Assembly: GCF_003989665.1 (NCBI RefSeq)
Contig: NZ_RZIJ01000028.1
Location: 1-64,000 of the forward strand
Source: Azospirillum doebereinerae
GTDB taxonomy: Bacteria; Pseudomonadota; Alphaproteobacteria; Azospirillales; Azospirillaceae
Length of the DNA stretch: 64,000 bases
Reading direction: 5' to 3'
This document shows positions 33,981 through 46,384 of the stretch, one piece after another; position 1 is the stretch's first letter; every line of letters starts with the position of its first letter. The notes beneath the pieces are model-generated. The model was not told the DNA's origin. It saw only the letters and a list, made by a program, of their open reading frames with translations, and did no database searches. Both the position numbers and the translations under genes were made by a program.

Positions 33981-34628
33981 TCAAGGCAGGAACGCCACGG
34001 TGATCGCCGCGAAATGGCATCCGGCGGCGGCCAGCACCAGCAGGTGCCACAGCGCGTTGTGGTAGGGCAGCCGCTCCATCAGGTGGAAGACCACGCCGAC
34101 GGTGTAGAGCACGCCGCCGGTCACCAGCAGCCACAGGGACGGGGTGGGCAGTGTCGCGCGCAACGGCTCGGCGGCGGTCACGATGGCCCAGCCCAAGCCA
34201 AGATACAGCGCCAGCCCCAGCCGCTCGAAGCGCCCCGGCCAGTTCAGCTTCAGCGCGGCGCCGAAGACCGCCCCGCCCCACACCGCGCTTCCCAGGGCGA
34301 CGCCTTGGCCGCCGGCCAGCGTGAAGGGCGTGTAGGTGCCGGCGATCATCACGAAGATCATGGCGTGGTCGAGCCGGCGCAGCAGCGCCTTGCGCGGGCC
34401 GGGACGGACGAGGTTGTAGGCGGCCGACGCCGTCAGCATGCCCACCAGCCCGAGCCCGTAGGCCGCCAGCGCCCAGGCGGTGCGGGCCGGGACGGCATCG
34501 GACAGGAGAGCCGTGCCCAGCATCCAGGCGAAGCCCGCGAATCCAGCGGCAACACCAAGGGCGTGGACCAGCGCATCCGCCCGCTGTTCGCCGACGCTAT
34601 AATGGGGAAAGTCGCGGGTGTCTGGCAT
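33981..34628 (-). CDS. HlyIII/PAQR family membrane protein
   Basis: A 215-residue, seven-helix membrane protein of the hemolysin III (PAQR) family. The conserved metal-site parts are recognisable: SAAYN in helix 2, LDHAMIFVMIAGTYTPF, and the C-terminal HNALWHLLVLAAAGCHF with two of the zinc-binding histidines. PAQR proteins are zinc-dependent hydrolases or receptors; the bacterial ones have a disputed link to haemolysis and membrane lipid balance. It lies alone between the DUF1289 unit and the sRNA candidate. Confidence 0.9.
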   Translation of the reverse strand: MPDTRDFPHYSVGEQRADALVHALGVAAGFAGFAWMLGTALLSDAVPARTAWALAAYGLGLVGMLTASAAYNLVRPGPRKALLRRLDHAMIFVMIAGTYTPFTLAGGQGVALGSAVWGGAVFGAALKLNWPGRFERLGLALYLGLGWAIVTAAEPLRATLPTPSLWLLVTGGVLYTVGVVFHLMERLPYHNALWHLLVLAAAGCHFAAITVAFLP

Positions 34629-34747
34629 GAGCGCACCCAGAGAATGGACGGACGACCGGACGGTTTCGGGCTGCGGCGATGCGAGCGGTGTACCACCAAG
34701 CCGGGGCTAATTGTTCCCCCCTGAGTTCCCCCAGCCCCTGTCCCGAC

Positions 34748-34782
34748 AAAAAAACCGCCGCTAACCCGTTGGATTAGCGGCG
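34748..34782 (-). terminator. intrinsic terminator of the sRNA candidate
   Basis: Stem CGCCGCTAA (34756-34764) with TTAGCGGCG (34774-34782), then a run of seven T on the minus strand. Very clear. Confidence 0.88.
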
Positions 34783-34853
34783 AGTTGAACAGGGAGGCTT
34801 CACGTCTGGGAGACGCTGGGTCCGGAGACCCAACCCCGGAGGGGATGCCCCCG
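34748..34853 (-). ncRNA. candidate structured small RNA
   Basis: Read on the minus strand, three small hairpins (pairing 34835-34844 with 34848-34855, 34817-34822 with 34827-34832, and 34803-34807 with 34811-34815) are followed by a single-stranded stretch holding GCCTCCCTGTTCAACT and a 9-bp terminator (CGCCGCTAA/TTAGCGGCG) with seven T. A weak promoter (TTGGAT, 17 bp, GATGTT at 34860-34865) would start it near 34853. The CCTCCCT element resembles anti-Shine-Dalgarno cores of Hfq-bound alphaproteobacterial sRNAs. Family unknown; it could instead be part of a longer 3' UTR. Confidence 0.5.
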
Positions 34854-34986
34854 GGACGAAACATCGAATGCTGCGTCGCAACATCCAACGATCAAAATTT
34901 GACCATTTCCCTGCCAAGTTTCCAGGCATAAAATAATAAATCTACCATGCGCGCCGCGCATGGCTTCGAGTTCCATGGAATCGCTA

Positions 34987-35048
34987 ACAAAAATGCCGAA
35001 ACCGTCCAAAGTTCCTTCGAAAGGAAGGTTGTTTGGACGATTTCGGCA
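34987..35048 (-). terminator. long-stem terminator of the LysR gene
   Basis: Arms 34994-35010 and 35032-35048 pair over 17 bp with one mismatch, with an inner TTCCTT/AAGGAA stem, and the minus strand then reads ATTTTTG. It lies 45 bp past the LysR stop. Confidence 0.75.
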
Positions 35049-35093
35049 ATGCTGTTGCAAACAGGTCGAAAGGTGAAAAACTGAGCGGAATCT

Positions 35094-35987
35094 TTAGAAC
35101 GAGGTTTCTGCCACTTTTTTGACCAGGAAGTCGCGGAACACCGCGATGCGCTTGGAATGGCGCAGTTCCTCGGCGTAGACGAAATAGGCGTCCACCTTCG
35201 GCCCGTCCACGTCGGGCATGATTCGCACCAAGTCCTTCGACTGGCCGTCCACCAGGAAGTCCGGCAGGGCGGCGATGCCGAGCCCGCTCTCCACCGCCCG
35301 GTAGATGGCATAGACGCTGTTCACCTGAAGGATTGGACGGCGGTTGGGCGAGGGCTCGCCCAACTCCATGATCCAGTTCACGTTGGGGATCGGCGCCCGC
35401 ACATCCGGCGGATAGGTGATGATGTCGTGGTTGTCCAATTCGTTCACCGTCTTCGGCACCCCGCGCTTCTTCAGATAGGCCGGGCTGGCGTAGAGGTGGA
35501 AACGGATCGACATCAGGTGCCGCTGGATCAGGTCCGGCTGGCGCGGCGTGTTCATGCGGATGGCGATGTCCGCCTCGCGCATCGCCAGATCCAGCTCGTC
35601 GTCGTCCACCAGCAGCGTCAACTGAATATCAGGGTAGATCGACATGAACTCGTTGATGCGCGGCGTCAGCCAGGTCGACCCGAAGGCGACCGTCGCCGTC
35701 ACCCGCAGCGGTCCCTTGGGATGCTCCCGGCTTTCGGTCAGCATCGCCTCGGTCATCGACAGCTTGGCGAAGACGTCGCGGGCGGTGCGGTGAAGCAGCT
35801 CCCCCTGCTCGGTCAGGATCAGGCCGCGCGCGTGCCGGTGGAACAGCGGAACGCCCAGACTTTCCTCAAGGGCGCTGATCTGCCGGCTGACGGCAGACTG
35901 GCTGAGGTTCAGGGTCTCACCGGCGTGCGTGAAGCTGCCGGCCTCGGCCACAGCGTGGAAAACCCGAAGCTTGTCCCAATCCATCAT
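35094..35987 (-). CDS. LysR-family transcriptional regulator
   Basis: A 297-residue regulator. The N-terminal helix-turn-helix is FHAVAEAGSFTHAGETLNLSQSAVSRQIS, followed by the linker helix and the periplasmic-binding-like effector domain (LTLLVDDDELDLAMREADIAIRM, VESGLGIAALPDFL). The strongly conserved pattern is close to the alphaproteobacterial LysR subgroup often found as single genes. The target is not evident from neighbours. I start at the ATG at 35987; a second ATG follows immediately. It ends in a long-stem terminator. Confidence 0.92.
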   Translation of the reverse strand: MMDWDKLRVFHAVAEAGSFTHAGETLNLSQSAVSRQISALEESLGVPLFHRHARGLILTEQGELLHRTARDVFAKLSMTEAMLTESREHPKGPLRVTATVAFGSTWLTPRINEFMSIYPDIQLTLLVDDDELDLAMREADIAIRMNTPRQPDLIQRHLMSIRFHLYASPAYLKKRGVPKTVNELDNHDIITYPPDVRAPIPNVNWIMELGEPSPNRRPILQVNSVYAIYRAVESGLGIAALPDFLVDGQSKDLVRIMPDVDGPKVDAYFVYAEELRHSKRIAVFRDFLVKKVAETSF

Positions 35988-36327
35988 GCTGTCCCGCTCT
36001 CTCGCGCGATGACGGAGAGCCTCCCATCTTTCTTGAAGGCGACGCATGGCCGCCATGCATCTTTATAACGGGAACGCGCCTCGAACGCACGTCCTACCGC
36101 ATAGGGATCGCACGAAAATTAATCATGACCGCCCGAATTAATCTCATCCGAACGGGCAGCGTTCCGCCTGGGAAGGACGGGGCGGCGAACCCCCTTAGTC
36201 ACCTAGGATTGCACAATTAAGGCTTGATAAAGAATATCGGAGGCAGTCTTTCCTGCATCCTCCTCGCGCATCGGTATGCCCGCAAGCCCGCCGATACACA
36301 AATACACATCCAAGGGAGCGCGCTGCG
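35988..36327. other. divergent intergenic region
   Basis: This separates the LysR gene from the unrecognised protein at 36328. It holds the promoter at 36209-36237, a CACCTAGG motif beside its -35 and two AATTAATC direct repeats (near 36118 and 36136) that might be regulator sites. Confidence 0.5.
36209..36237 (+). promoter_or_regulatory. sigma-70-type promoter
   Basis: TTGCAC (36209-36214) and GAATAT (36232-36237) are 17 bp apart in an AT-rich stretch. This predicts a start near 36244, about 84 bp upstream of the coding start at 36328. Confidence 0.5.
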
Positions 36328-37443
36328 ATGTCGGTCAAGCCGTTGTCCGGGAGCATCCCATCGCTGTTCACCACCGGCACGCTGTTCGGCAAGACCGGCG
36401 AATCGGCGGAGACGAAGGCGGCCATGGCGCTGTTCAAGTCGGTTGGCAAGAAGGCGGAGCCGATGGACGAGGTCTCCTTCTCCTCCCAAGCGCTGGCGGC
36501 GTTGAAGAGCGGCGCCGGCACGGCGGCTTCCCGCCCCACCCCCACCCTGGCGGCACCCGCAGTGGCGGCTTTCAAGACCGCTGCCTCCGCTCCAGCCGCC
36601 TCCGCGCCACAGGGCTTGAGCCAGACGGCGGCCTCCCAGTCCAAGACCGCCGCCGCCGGGCACGGCGCACCGGCGTCATCGGAACCCTCTCCGCCGAGGC
36701 TCGGGGTCGAGGGGGATCGCCCCGTCTTCGATCCGAGCCGCGATGCGGAGGCGGTGAGCCACACGCGAAGCATGACGATCCACGCCTTTGCCCGCAACGA
36801 GATGCTGCGGACGACCTTCGGGTTGCCGAAGGCGGTCGAAGCGGGCGGCGGCCTGATGCTGACCGGAAACATCGAGAGCGTCATCGACCGGACCATGGAG
36901 ATGGACGCCGCCGCGGCACAGGGGAAGCCGGTGTCGATGCTGGAGCGCGAGAAGATCGGCTTTGCCGAAGACCCGTCCATGCCGGAGGGCACGGCGAACA
37001 CCTCCATGATCACGCTGTTCCTGCCGGGCTCCCAGGGCAGCCGCAGCGAGCAGGTCGATATCCTGTTCGACGACGCGACGATGTCGAAGCTTGCGGCGAT
37101 GACACCCGACGCGGTGAAGGCCGGGCTGGTGGACATGATGGCCGACACCGACGCGGCACGGGCCGGCACCGCGGCGATGAGCGGCGGCACGCTCGGCATG
37201 TTCATCGCGGAGAACGGCGACCGTCATCCGGAATACGCGTCACCCAAGGCGCGCTACGGCCTGTTCGACCCCGAACAGGGGGAAGGCGGCCAGCCGATGC
37301 TGATGATCCAGTCGAAGAGCCGACCGGATTATGTCCACGAGCACGCGGACGATCTCGTGGACGCGTTGATGGGGCTGCTGCGCAGCTTGGCGCCGCCCGG
37401 CGGCGGTGCGGCGGCGTCGGCAGGCGCGACGACCACCGCCTGA
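36328..37443 (+). CDS. hypothetical protein, unrecognised two-part architecture
   Basis: A 371-residue protein I cannot assign. Residues 1-140 are low-complexity Ala/Ser/Pro/Lys (for example SGAGTAASRPTPTLAAP) and probably disordered. Residues 145-355 are a compact alpha/beta region (MTIHAFARNEMLRTTFGLPKAV, SMITLFLPGSQGSRSEQVDILFDD, HPEYASPKARYGLF, DYVHEHADDLVDALMGLL). The end is Gly/Ala/Thr-rich. No signal peptide or membrane segment is seen. A clear ribosome-binding site (GGGAG) and its own promoter suggest a real gene. A flexible N terminus joined to a folded domain would suit an effector or scaffold protein, but this is speculation. Confidence 0.72.
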   Translation: MSVKPLSGSIPSLFTTGTLFGKTGESAETKAAMALFKSVGKKAEPMDEVSFSSQALAALKSGAGTAASRPTPTLAAPAVAAFKTAASAPAASAPQGLSQTAASQSKTAAAGHGAPASSEPSPPRLGVEGDRPVFDPSRDAEAVSHTRSMTIHAFARNEMLRTTFGLPKAVEAGGGLMLTGNIESVIDRTMEMDAAAAQGKPVSMLEREKIGFAEDPSMPEGTANTSMITLFLPGSQGSRSEQVDILFDDATMSKLAAMTPDAVKAGLVDMMADTDAARAGTAAMSGGTLGMFIAENGDRHPEYASPKARYGLFDPEQGEGGQPMLMIQSKSRPDYVHEHADDLVDALMGLLRSLAPPGGGAAASAGATTTA

Positions 37444-37455
37444 GCGGCACCGCGA

Positions 37456-38919
37456 TCAATCGGCGGCGTCGGACAGCGAGGCGACCTTGTGGGCGGCGTC
37501 CCGCGCCGCCACCGCTTCCACCGCCACCGCTCCCCGGCGGTGGCCGCTGATCTCCGATCCGGCGTCGGCGGGCAGCCCCAGGAAGAACAGGCTCGACGCG
37601 CAGGCCATCAGCCCCACCGTCAGGAAGGCCGGGACGAAGTCGGTCGCGGTCAGCGCCCCGCCGGTCCATTGCGTGGTCAGGTGCAGCGCCGTGGCGCCGA
37701 CCGCGACGCCCAGGCTCAGCGAGAGCTGCTGCATGACGTTGGCCAGCGTGTTGGCGCGGCTGGTCGCCGGCTGCGGCACCTCGGCGTAGGCGAGGCTGTT
37801 CAGCCCGGTGAACTGGAGCGAGCGGAAGAAGCCGCCCAGCAGCAGCGCCCCCAGGATCAGCGCGTGCGGCGTGTCGGGGCGGAAGGCGCCGTAGCCGGCC
37901 AGCACCGCCCCGCTGACCAGCGCGTTGATCGCCAGCACCCGGCGGAACCCGGCCCGGCGCAGGATCGGCCCGGCCAGCGCCTTCATGGTCAGGGCGCCGG
38001 CGGCGCCGGCGAAGGTCAGGGCGCCGGATTCGAAGGCGGTCAAGCCGAAGCCGATCTGCAGCATCACCGGCATCAGGAAGGGCACGGCGCCGATGCCGAT
38101 GCGGAACAGCGTCCCGCCCAGCACCGAGGCCCGGTAGGTCGGCAGCCGGAACAGCGACGGGTCCAGCACCGGCCTCGTCATCCCCCGGATGTGGCGCAGG
38201 TACAGCCACGTCGCCCCCAGCGCGACGCCCAGCAAGGCGGCCACCGCCAGCGGCGGCATCAGGTCGCGCCCGGCGTTCTCGAAGCCGAACATGAAGGCGG
38301 CGAGCGCCACCGCGCTCAGCATGAAACCGGTGCCGTCGAAGGGGTCGCGCTGCTCCTCGCGCAGGTTGGGGATCAGCTTCAGCACCAGGGCGATGCCGAT
38401 CAGCCCGATCGGCACGTTGATGAGGAAGATCCAGCGCCACGAGGCGTAGGTGGTGATCGCCCCGCCGACCAGCGGCCCCAGCGCCGGCCCGATCAGCGCC
38501 GGCAGGGTCATCCGCGCCATGGCCTGGACCAGTTGGTCCTTGGGCACGGTGCGCAGCAGGATCAGGCGCCCGACCGGGACCATCATCGACCCGCCGATGC
38601 CCTGGACGATGCGGGCGCCGACCAGTTCGGGCAAGCCGTTGGACAGCCCGCACAGCACCGAGCCCACGGTGAAGACCCCGATGGCCGAGGCGAAGACCGT
38701 CCGCGCCCCGAAGCGGTCCGCCGCCCAGCCGCTGACCGGCAGGAACACCGCCAGCGCCAGCATGTAGGAGGTCATGGCGAGGCTGAGCCGGAGGGGATCC
38801 TCGCCCATCGACCGCGCGATGCTGGGCAGGGCGGTGGAGATCACCGTCGCGTCCAGATTCTCCATGAACAGGGCGCAGGCGATGATGAGCGGAACGATTC
38901 GGGAAAAGCTTGGGGGCAT
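37456..38919 (-). CDS. MFS drug exporter, DHA2/EmrB family
   Basis: A 487-residue transporter with fourteen hydrophobic helices. Motif A is GWAADRFGARTVF, the antiporter motif C is LIGPALGPLVGGAITTY, and the N terminus FMENLDATVISTALPSIARSMG is typical of EmrB/QacA proton-coupled multidrug exporters. No EmrA-like partner is adjacent, so it probably works alone across the inner membrane. I start at 38919; an in-frame extension to 39000 is unlike the family. The 3' end converges with the gene ending at 37443. Confidence 0.93.
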   Translation of the reverse strand: MPPSFSRIVPLIIACALFMENLDATVISTALPSIARSMGEDPLRLSLAMTSYMLALAVFLPVSGWAADRFGARTVFASAIGVFTVGSVLCGLSNGLPELVGARIVQGIGGSMMVPVGRLILLRTVPKDQLVQAMARMTLPALIGPALGPLVGGAITTYASWRWIFLINVPIGLIGIALVLKLIPNLREEQRDPFDGTGFMLSAVALAAFMFGFENAGRDLMPPLAVAALLGVALGATWLYLRHIRGMTRPVLDPSLFRLPTYRASVLGGTLFRIGIGAVPFLMPVMLQIGFGLTAFESGALTFAGAAGALTMKALAGPILRRAGFRRVLAINALVSGAVLAGYGAFRPDTPHALILGALLLGGFFRSLQFTGLNSLAYAEVPQPATSRANTLANVMQQLSLSLGVAVGATALHLTTQWTGGALTATDFVPAFLTVGLMACASSLFFLGLPADAGSEISGHRRGAVAVEAVAARDAAHKVASLSDAAD

Positions 38920-39045
38920 GGGGACCGCGGGCTGGGGGATCGGACCGGACGCAAGACGGGACCGCCTCCCGAATGTGAGGCGATTCGCCGCGTTGACCAC
39001 CGCCGATCCGAAAACCCAGTCATGCGCGCGCCGGCCGGCGCGCCC

Positions 39046-39786
39046 TCACCCCTGCGGGGCGGCGAAGGCCACGGCGGCGGCCGTGTGCAGGCCGGTGGTG
39101 TCGAAGAACGGGAAGTCCGGCCGGTCTGGCTGTTCGATCAGCAGGAAGATCTCGGTGCAGCCGAGGATCACGCCCTGGGCGCCCCGGTCGCGCAGCCCGT
39201 CGACGATGCGCAGGTATTCGGCCTTGGAGTCGGGGCGCAGGTCGCGGCGGACCAGCTCGTCGAAGATGATGCGGTCGACGACGGTCTGATCGGCCTCGTC
39301 CGGCGTCAGCAGGGACACGCCGAAACGGTCCTGGAACCGGCGGCGCAGCGTGTCCGATTGCATGGTCGCCCGCGTGCCGAGCAAGGCCACTTGCGTCAAC
39401 CCGGCGGCGCGGATCGCTTCGCCGGTGGGGTCGGCGATGTGGATGAAGGGGGTGTTGCGCGTCGCCATGATCGGCTCCACCACCTTGTGCATGGTGTTGG
39501 ACATGCACAGGATCACGTCGGCCCCGGCGCGCTCCAGCGCGTCCACCTTGCCGGCGAGGTAGCGCTCGGCGCTCTCCCAGTCGCCCTGGCGGATGAAGTG
39601 CTGGATGTTGCCGAAATTGACGCTGACGATGACGATCTCGCCGTTGTCCCAGCCGCCGTAGCGGGCGTTCAGCCCGGCGTTGAGCAGGCGGTAATACTCG
39701 GCGGTGGCCTGGTCGCTCATGCCGCCGAGGATGCCGATGGTCTTCTGCGGCAGGGGGCGGGCCAGGGGAGAGGGGGTGTCCGTCAT
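39046..39786 (-). CDS. aspartate/glutamate racemase family protein
   Basis: A 246-residue member of the Asp/Glu racemase superfamily. The two catalytic-base segments are LCMSNTMHKV and VILGCTEIFLL; the first has Ser where glutamate racemase has Cys, as in the YgeA/RacX broad-specificity amino-acid racemase branch, and the second keeps Cys. The GILGGMSDQATAEYY start is also of that branch. It may racemise several amino acids, rather than serve cell-wall synthesis. It starts two bases after the enoyl-CoA hydratase stop, so the two are an operon, though a pathway link is unclear. Confidence 0.88.
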   Translation of the reverse strand: MTDTPSPLARPLPQKTIGILGGMSDQATAEYYRLLNAGLNARYGGWDNGEIVIVSVNFGNIQHFIRQGDWESAERYLAGKVDALERAGADVILCMSNTMHKVVEPIMATRNTPFIHIADPTGEAIRAAGLTQVALLGTRATMQSDTLRRRFQDRFGVSLLTPDEADQTVVDRIIFDELVRRDLRPDSKAEYLRIVDGLRDRGAQGVILGCTEIFLLIEQPDRPDFPFFDTTGLHTAAAVAFAAPQG

Positions 39787-39788
39787 GG

Positions 39789-40568
39789 TCAGTGGCCCTT
39801 GAAGATCGGGGTGCGCTTGTCGAGGAAGGCGCGGTAGCCCTCGCGGAAATCCTCGGTGCCGAAGCAGCGGTAGCATTCGGCGATCTCGGCCTCGGTCAGC
39901 GGAGCCGGGTCGGACAGGCGGCGGACGAAGCGCTTGTGCAGCGTGGCCGCCAGCGGCGCCCCGGCGGCGATCCGCTCGCAGGTCGCGGCGATCTCGGCGG
40001 GGAAGGCCTCCTCGGGCACGACGCGGTGGACGAGGCGCTTCTCCTTCGCCTCCCCGGCGCCGAAGACGCGCCCCTCCAGCAGGATCTCCAGCGCCGCCGG
40101 GCCGCCCGCGACCTCGTGGACCAGCTTCAGCTCCGGCAGCGCCATGGAGATGCCGAGCCGGCTGACCGGCACGCCGAAGCGGCTGTCGGCGGTGCAGACC
40201 CTCAGGTCGCAGGCCAGCGCCACCGCCAGCCCGATGCCGCAGCACGGCCCTTGGATCGCGGCCAGCGTGGGATGGCGCAGGGCGCGCAGGCCGTTCAGAC
40301 CCTCGTCCATCAGCAGCCCGTAGGCGGCGCCCTGCTCCGGGCTGTTGCGCTCGCTCGCGAATTCGGAGATGTCGGCGCCAGGGCTGAAGGACCGTCCGCC
40401 GGCCCCGCGCAGCACGACGACGCGCACCGAAGGGTCGGCCTCCAGCGTCTCCAGATGGCCGATCAGATCGTGCCACATCGGCTTGTCGAAGGCGTTCAGC
40501 TTGTCCGGGTTGGACAGGGTCAGCGTCGCGACGACGCCCTCGACGTCCAGGGTGACGGTGCCGGGCAT
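39789..40568 (-). CDS. enoyl-CoA hydratase/isomerase family protein
   Basis: A 259-residue crotonase-fold protein. The oxyanion-hole segments are SPGADISEF and IQGPCCGIGLAVALACDLR. At the positions of the two catalytic glutamates of hydratase I see GISMALPELKLVH, so Glu may be displaced and the activity could be a hydratase or another crotonase reaction. AGGAGAG precedes the ATG. The racemase follows two bases downstream. It acts on a CoA thioester in the cytosol. Confidence 0.85.
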   Translation of the reverse strand: MPGTVTLDVEGVVATLTLSNPDKLNAFDKPMWHDLIGHLETLEADPSVRVVVLRGAGGRSFSPGADISEFASERNSPEQGAAYGLLMDEGLNGLRALRHPTLAAIQGPCCGIGLAVALACDLRVCTADSRFGVPVSRLGISMALPELKLVHEVAGGPAALEILLEGRVFGAGEAKEKRLVHRVVPEEAFPAEIAATCERIAAGAPLAATLHKRFVRRLSDPAPLTEAEIAECYRCFGTEDFREGYRAFLDKRTPIFKGH

Positions 40569-40607
40569 GCGGTCTCTCTCCTGCGTTTCGGTGCTGGGGG
40601 GCTGCGG

Positions 40608-40829
40608 CTAGCCGGCCGACACGCTGTTGTCCTTGCGGCGGGAGAGCTGCACCTGACCGTCCAGGCATTTGACGTAGCCGGTCTTGCCCGGCTTCAGCCC
40701 GTCGAGGATCGTCACCAGCGCGCGCGGGATCGCGGCGAACTCCTTGGAGCCGCGCGACTGGCCGTTGTAATGGGCGACGTGCTGGCGCAGCGCCTCCTTG
40801 GACACCGGCTTCCCGTCGTTTCCGATCAT
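40608..40829 (-). CDS. small hypothetical protein
   Basis: A 73-residue basic protein (IGNDGKPVSKEALRQHVAHYNGQ, LKPGKTGYVKCLDGQVQLSRRKD) with one cysteine. I do not recognise it. It is likely soluble and may lead the racemase/hydratase transcript (40-bp gap). Confidence 0.68.
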   Translation of the reverse strand: MIGNDGKPVSKEALRQHVAHYNGQSRGSKEFAAIPRALVTILDGLKPGKTGYVKCLDGQVQLSRRKDNSVSAG

Positions 40830-40871
40830 GGCTGAGTTCCCTGTGGCTGGCGTGGCGTCGGTCGCCAGGAG

Positions 40872-43871
<3,000 letters not shown>

Positions 43872-44043
43872 GCGTCCCCGCCCGATCCAGCCGTTCCGCC
43901 CGGAATCGGGGATTCCCCCAGGCGGCGGAAGCTCGGGCCGGACGGTTGGGAATGCAAACTTTGCCTCGACAAACGCCGGTGGGCGCGCTTCTCTCGCGCG
44001 GTGTCCTTGGGCCGGGGTCGGCCGCGCAGGTGGAGAGGGTTCG

Positions 44044-44283
44044 TTGCCGGAGTTCCTTCAGGAGATCGTCGCCAGCCCGCTGTTCGGGCTTCTGCTGTTC
44101 GATCTGGCCATCGTCTGGCCGCTGTGGCGCATCCTGCGCCGGGCCGGGCTGTCGCCCTGGTGGGCGCTGCTGGCGCTGATCCCCTTCGGGCTGGTACCGG
44201 TGATCGGCGTGCTGGCCCACAGCCGCTGGCCGGTGCTGCCGGAGCGCCGGAAGCCCGTCGTCAAAGCCCGCAGGAGCGTGTGA
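44044..44283 (+). CDS. small two-helix membrane protein A
   Basis: A 79-residue inner-membrane protein with two hydrophobic helices (SPLFGLLLFDLAIVWPLW and SPWWALLALIPFGLVPVIGVLA) and a basic C terminus. It starts at TTG 44044 after GGAGAGGG. The Ser-Pro-x-W start of its second helix recurs in the next gene. Its stop overlaps the ATG of the following gene (TGATG), so the two are coupled. Function unknown. Confidence 0.65.
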   Translation: MPEFLQEIVASPLFGLLLFDLAIVWPLWRILRRAGLSPWWALLALIPFGLVPVIGVLAHSRWPVLPERRKPVVKARRSV

Positions 44284-44501
44284 TGGCCTTCATCAACGAT
44301 CTGGAGCCCTGGCAGTTCTACCTCATCATCTCGCTGGTCATGACCTACAGCATGGTCGCGGGCGGCTGGGTGCTGGCCAAGGCGGGGCGCAGCCCGCTGT
44401 GGGTGCTGCTGCTGCTGGTCCCCTACGTGAACGTCCTCGCCTTCTGGGTCTTCGCCTACATGCGCTGGCCCTTCGTGGATCCGGCCGAAGGCAAGGACTG
44501 A
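44283..44501 (+). CDS. small two-helix membrane protein B
   Basis: A 72-residue inner-membrane protein with helices FYLIISLVMTYSMVAGGWVLA and SPLWVLLLLVPYVNVLAFWVFA and an acidic C terminus. The pattern (R)(A/K)AGxSPxWxLLxLxP is shared with protein A upstream, so they look like diverged duplicates. It precedes argG by 82 bp. Confidence 0.72.
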   Translation: MAFINDLEPWQFYLIISLVMTYSMVAGGWVLAKAGRSPLWVLLLLVPYVNVLAFWVFAYMRWPFVDPAEGKD

Positions 44502-44583
44502 AACCGGGCCTCGGATGCGGGTGCGGGACTTGAAGGCGGGTGGGAAAGGCCGTACGGTCGCGGCCTCACTCCCTTTATCCGTA

Positions 44584-45831
<1,248 letters not shown>

Positions 45832-45838
45832 TGTAAAG

Positions 45839-45861
45839 CCCTCTCCCGTCCCGGGAGAGGG
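45839..45861. repeat. CCCTCTCCC-family palindrome
   Basis: Arms CCCTCTCCC (45839-45847) and GGGAGAGGG (45853-45861), followed by GGACCCGCGAAGCGGGGAGGGTGAGGGG. It starts eight bases past the argG stop and may end its transcript. Confidence 0.8.
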
Positions 45862-45965
45862 AGGGGACCCGCGAAGCGGGGAGGGTGAGGGGCTATCGGG
45901 CGTGGGACTTAATCCATGTCCCTCTAGCCCCTCACCCTTCCCACGGCATCCGCCGTGGGCCCCTT

Positions 45966-45988
45966 CCCTCTCCCGGGGCGGGAGAGGG
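45966..45988. repeat. CCCTCTCCC-family palindrome
   Basis: Arms CCCTCTCCC (45966-45974) and GGGAGAGGG (45980-45988), preceded by CCCCTCACCCTTCCC. It is arranged inversely to the copy at 45839, so the two together form a larger inverted repeat of about 150 bp. Confidence 0.8.
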
Positions 45989-46000
45989 AGTATAAGCCCG

Positions 46001-46051
46001 AAAAAGCGAAGGGCCGGTGCGCTGATGCGCCCGGCCCTTTGTGCTTCGCTG
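46001..46051 (-). terminator. terminator after tRNA-Gly copy 1
   Basis: On the minus strand AAAGGGCCGG pairs with CCGGCCCTT, then TTCGCTTTTTC follows. It lies just past the encoded CCA. Confidence 0.7.
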
Positions 46052-46066
46052 TGCTGTCCCGCGACT

Positions 46067-46141
46067 TGGAGCGGGCGAAGGGATTCGAACCCTCGACCCC
46101 AACCTTGGCAAGGTTGTGCTCTACCCCTGAGCTACGCCCGC
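46067..46141 (-). tRNA. tRNA-Gly (GCC), copy 1
   Basis: A 75-nt tRNA with encoded CCA. Acceptor GCGGGCG pairs with CGCCCGC, the D-arm is GCTCAGGGGTAGAGC, the anticodon stem CAACC..GGTTG holds TTGCCAA (anticodon GCC), and GGGTTCGAATCC forms the T-arm. Confidence 0.97.
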
Positions 46142-46243
46142 GTTCCCGTCGTCGGTGAGCGGCTTTTTACGGAGAAACGGCCAAGCTTGCAAGAGAAATA
46201 AGAGGCCTGCCAACACGAAAGACAGAACGTCGCCGGAAGCCCG

Positions 46244-46294
46244 AAAAAGCGAAGGGCCGGTGCGCTGTTGCGCCCGGCCCTTTGTGCTTCGCTG
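46244..46294 (-). terminator. terminator after tRNA-Gly copy 2
   Basis: Same stem and TTTTT tract as the first copy. It separates the two tRNA genes, so each may be a separate transcript. Confidence 0.7.
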
Positions 46295-46309
46295 TGCTGT
46301 CCCGCGACT

Positions 46310-46384
46310 TGGAGCGGGCGAAGGGATTCGAACCCTCGACCCCAACCTTGGCAAGGTTGTGCTCTACCCCTGAGCTACGCCCGC
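46310..46384 (-). tRNA. tRNA-Gly (GCC), copy 2
   Basis: Identical in sequence to the copy at 46067-46141, with encoded CCA and anticodon GCC. Confidence 0.97.

Larger units (their letters stand above)
34629..35093. other. RNA-rich intergenic region
   Basis: No protein gene is supported. It holds, on the minus strand, the LysR terminator (34987-35048) and downstream of it a second promoter-like and strongly structured segment ending in another terminator (34748-34853), described separately. Confidence 0.6.
45996..46183. repeat. tandem duplication unit 1 (tRNA-Gly)
   Basis: This segment recurs 243 bp further on (46239-46426). The terminator and tRNA parts are nearly identical; similarity fades in the upstream leader beyond about 46155. 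Confidence 0.75.
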
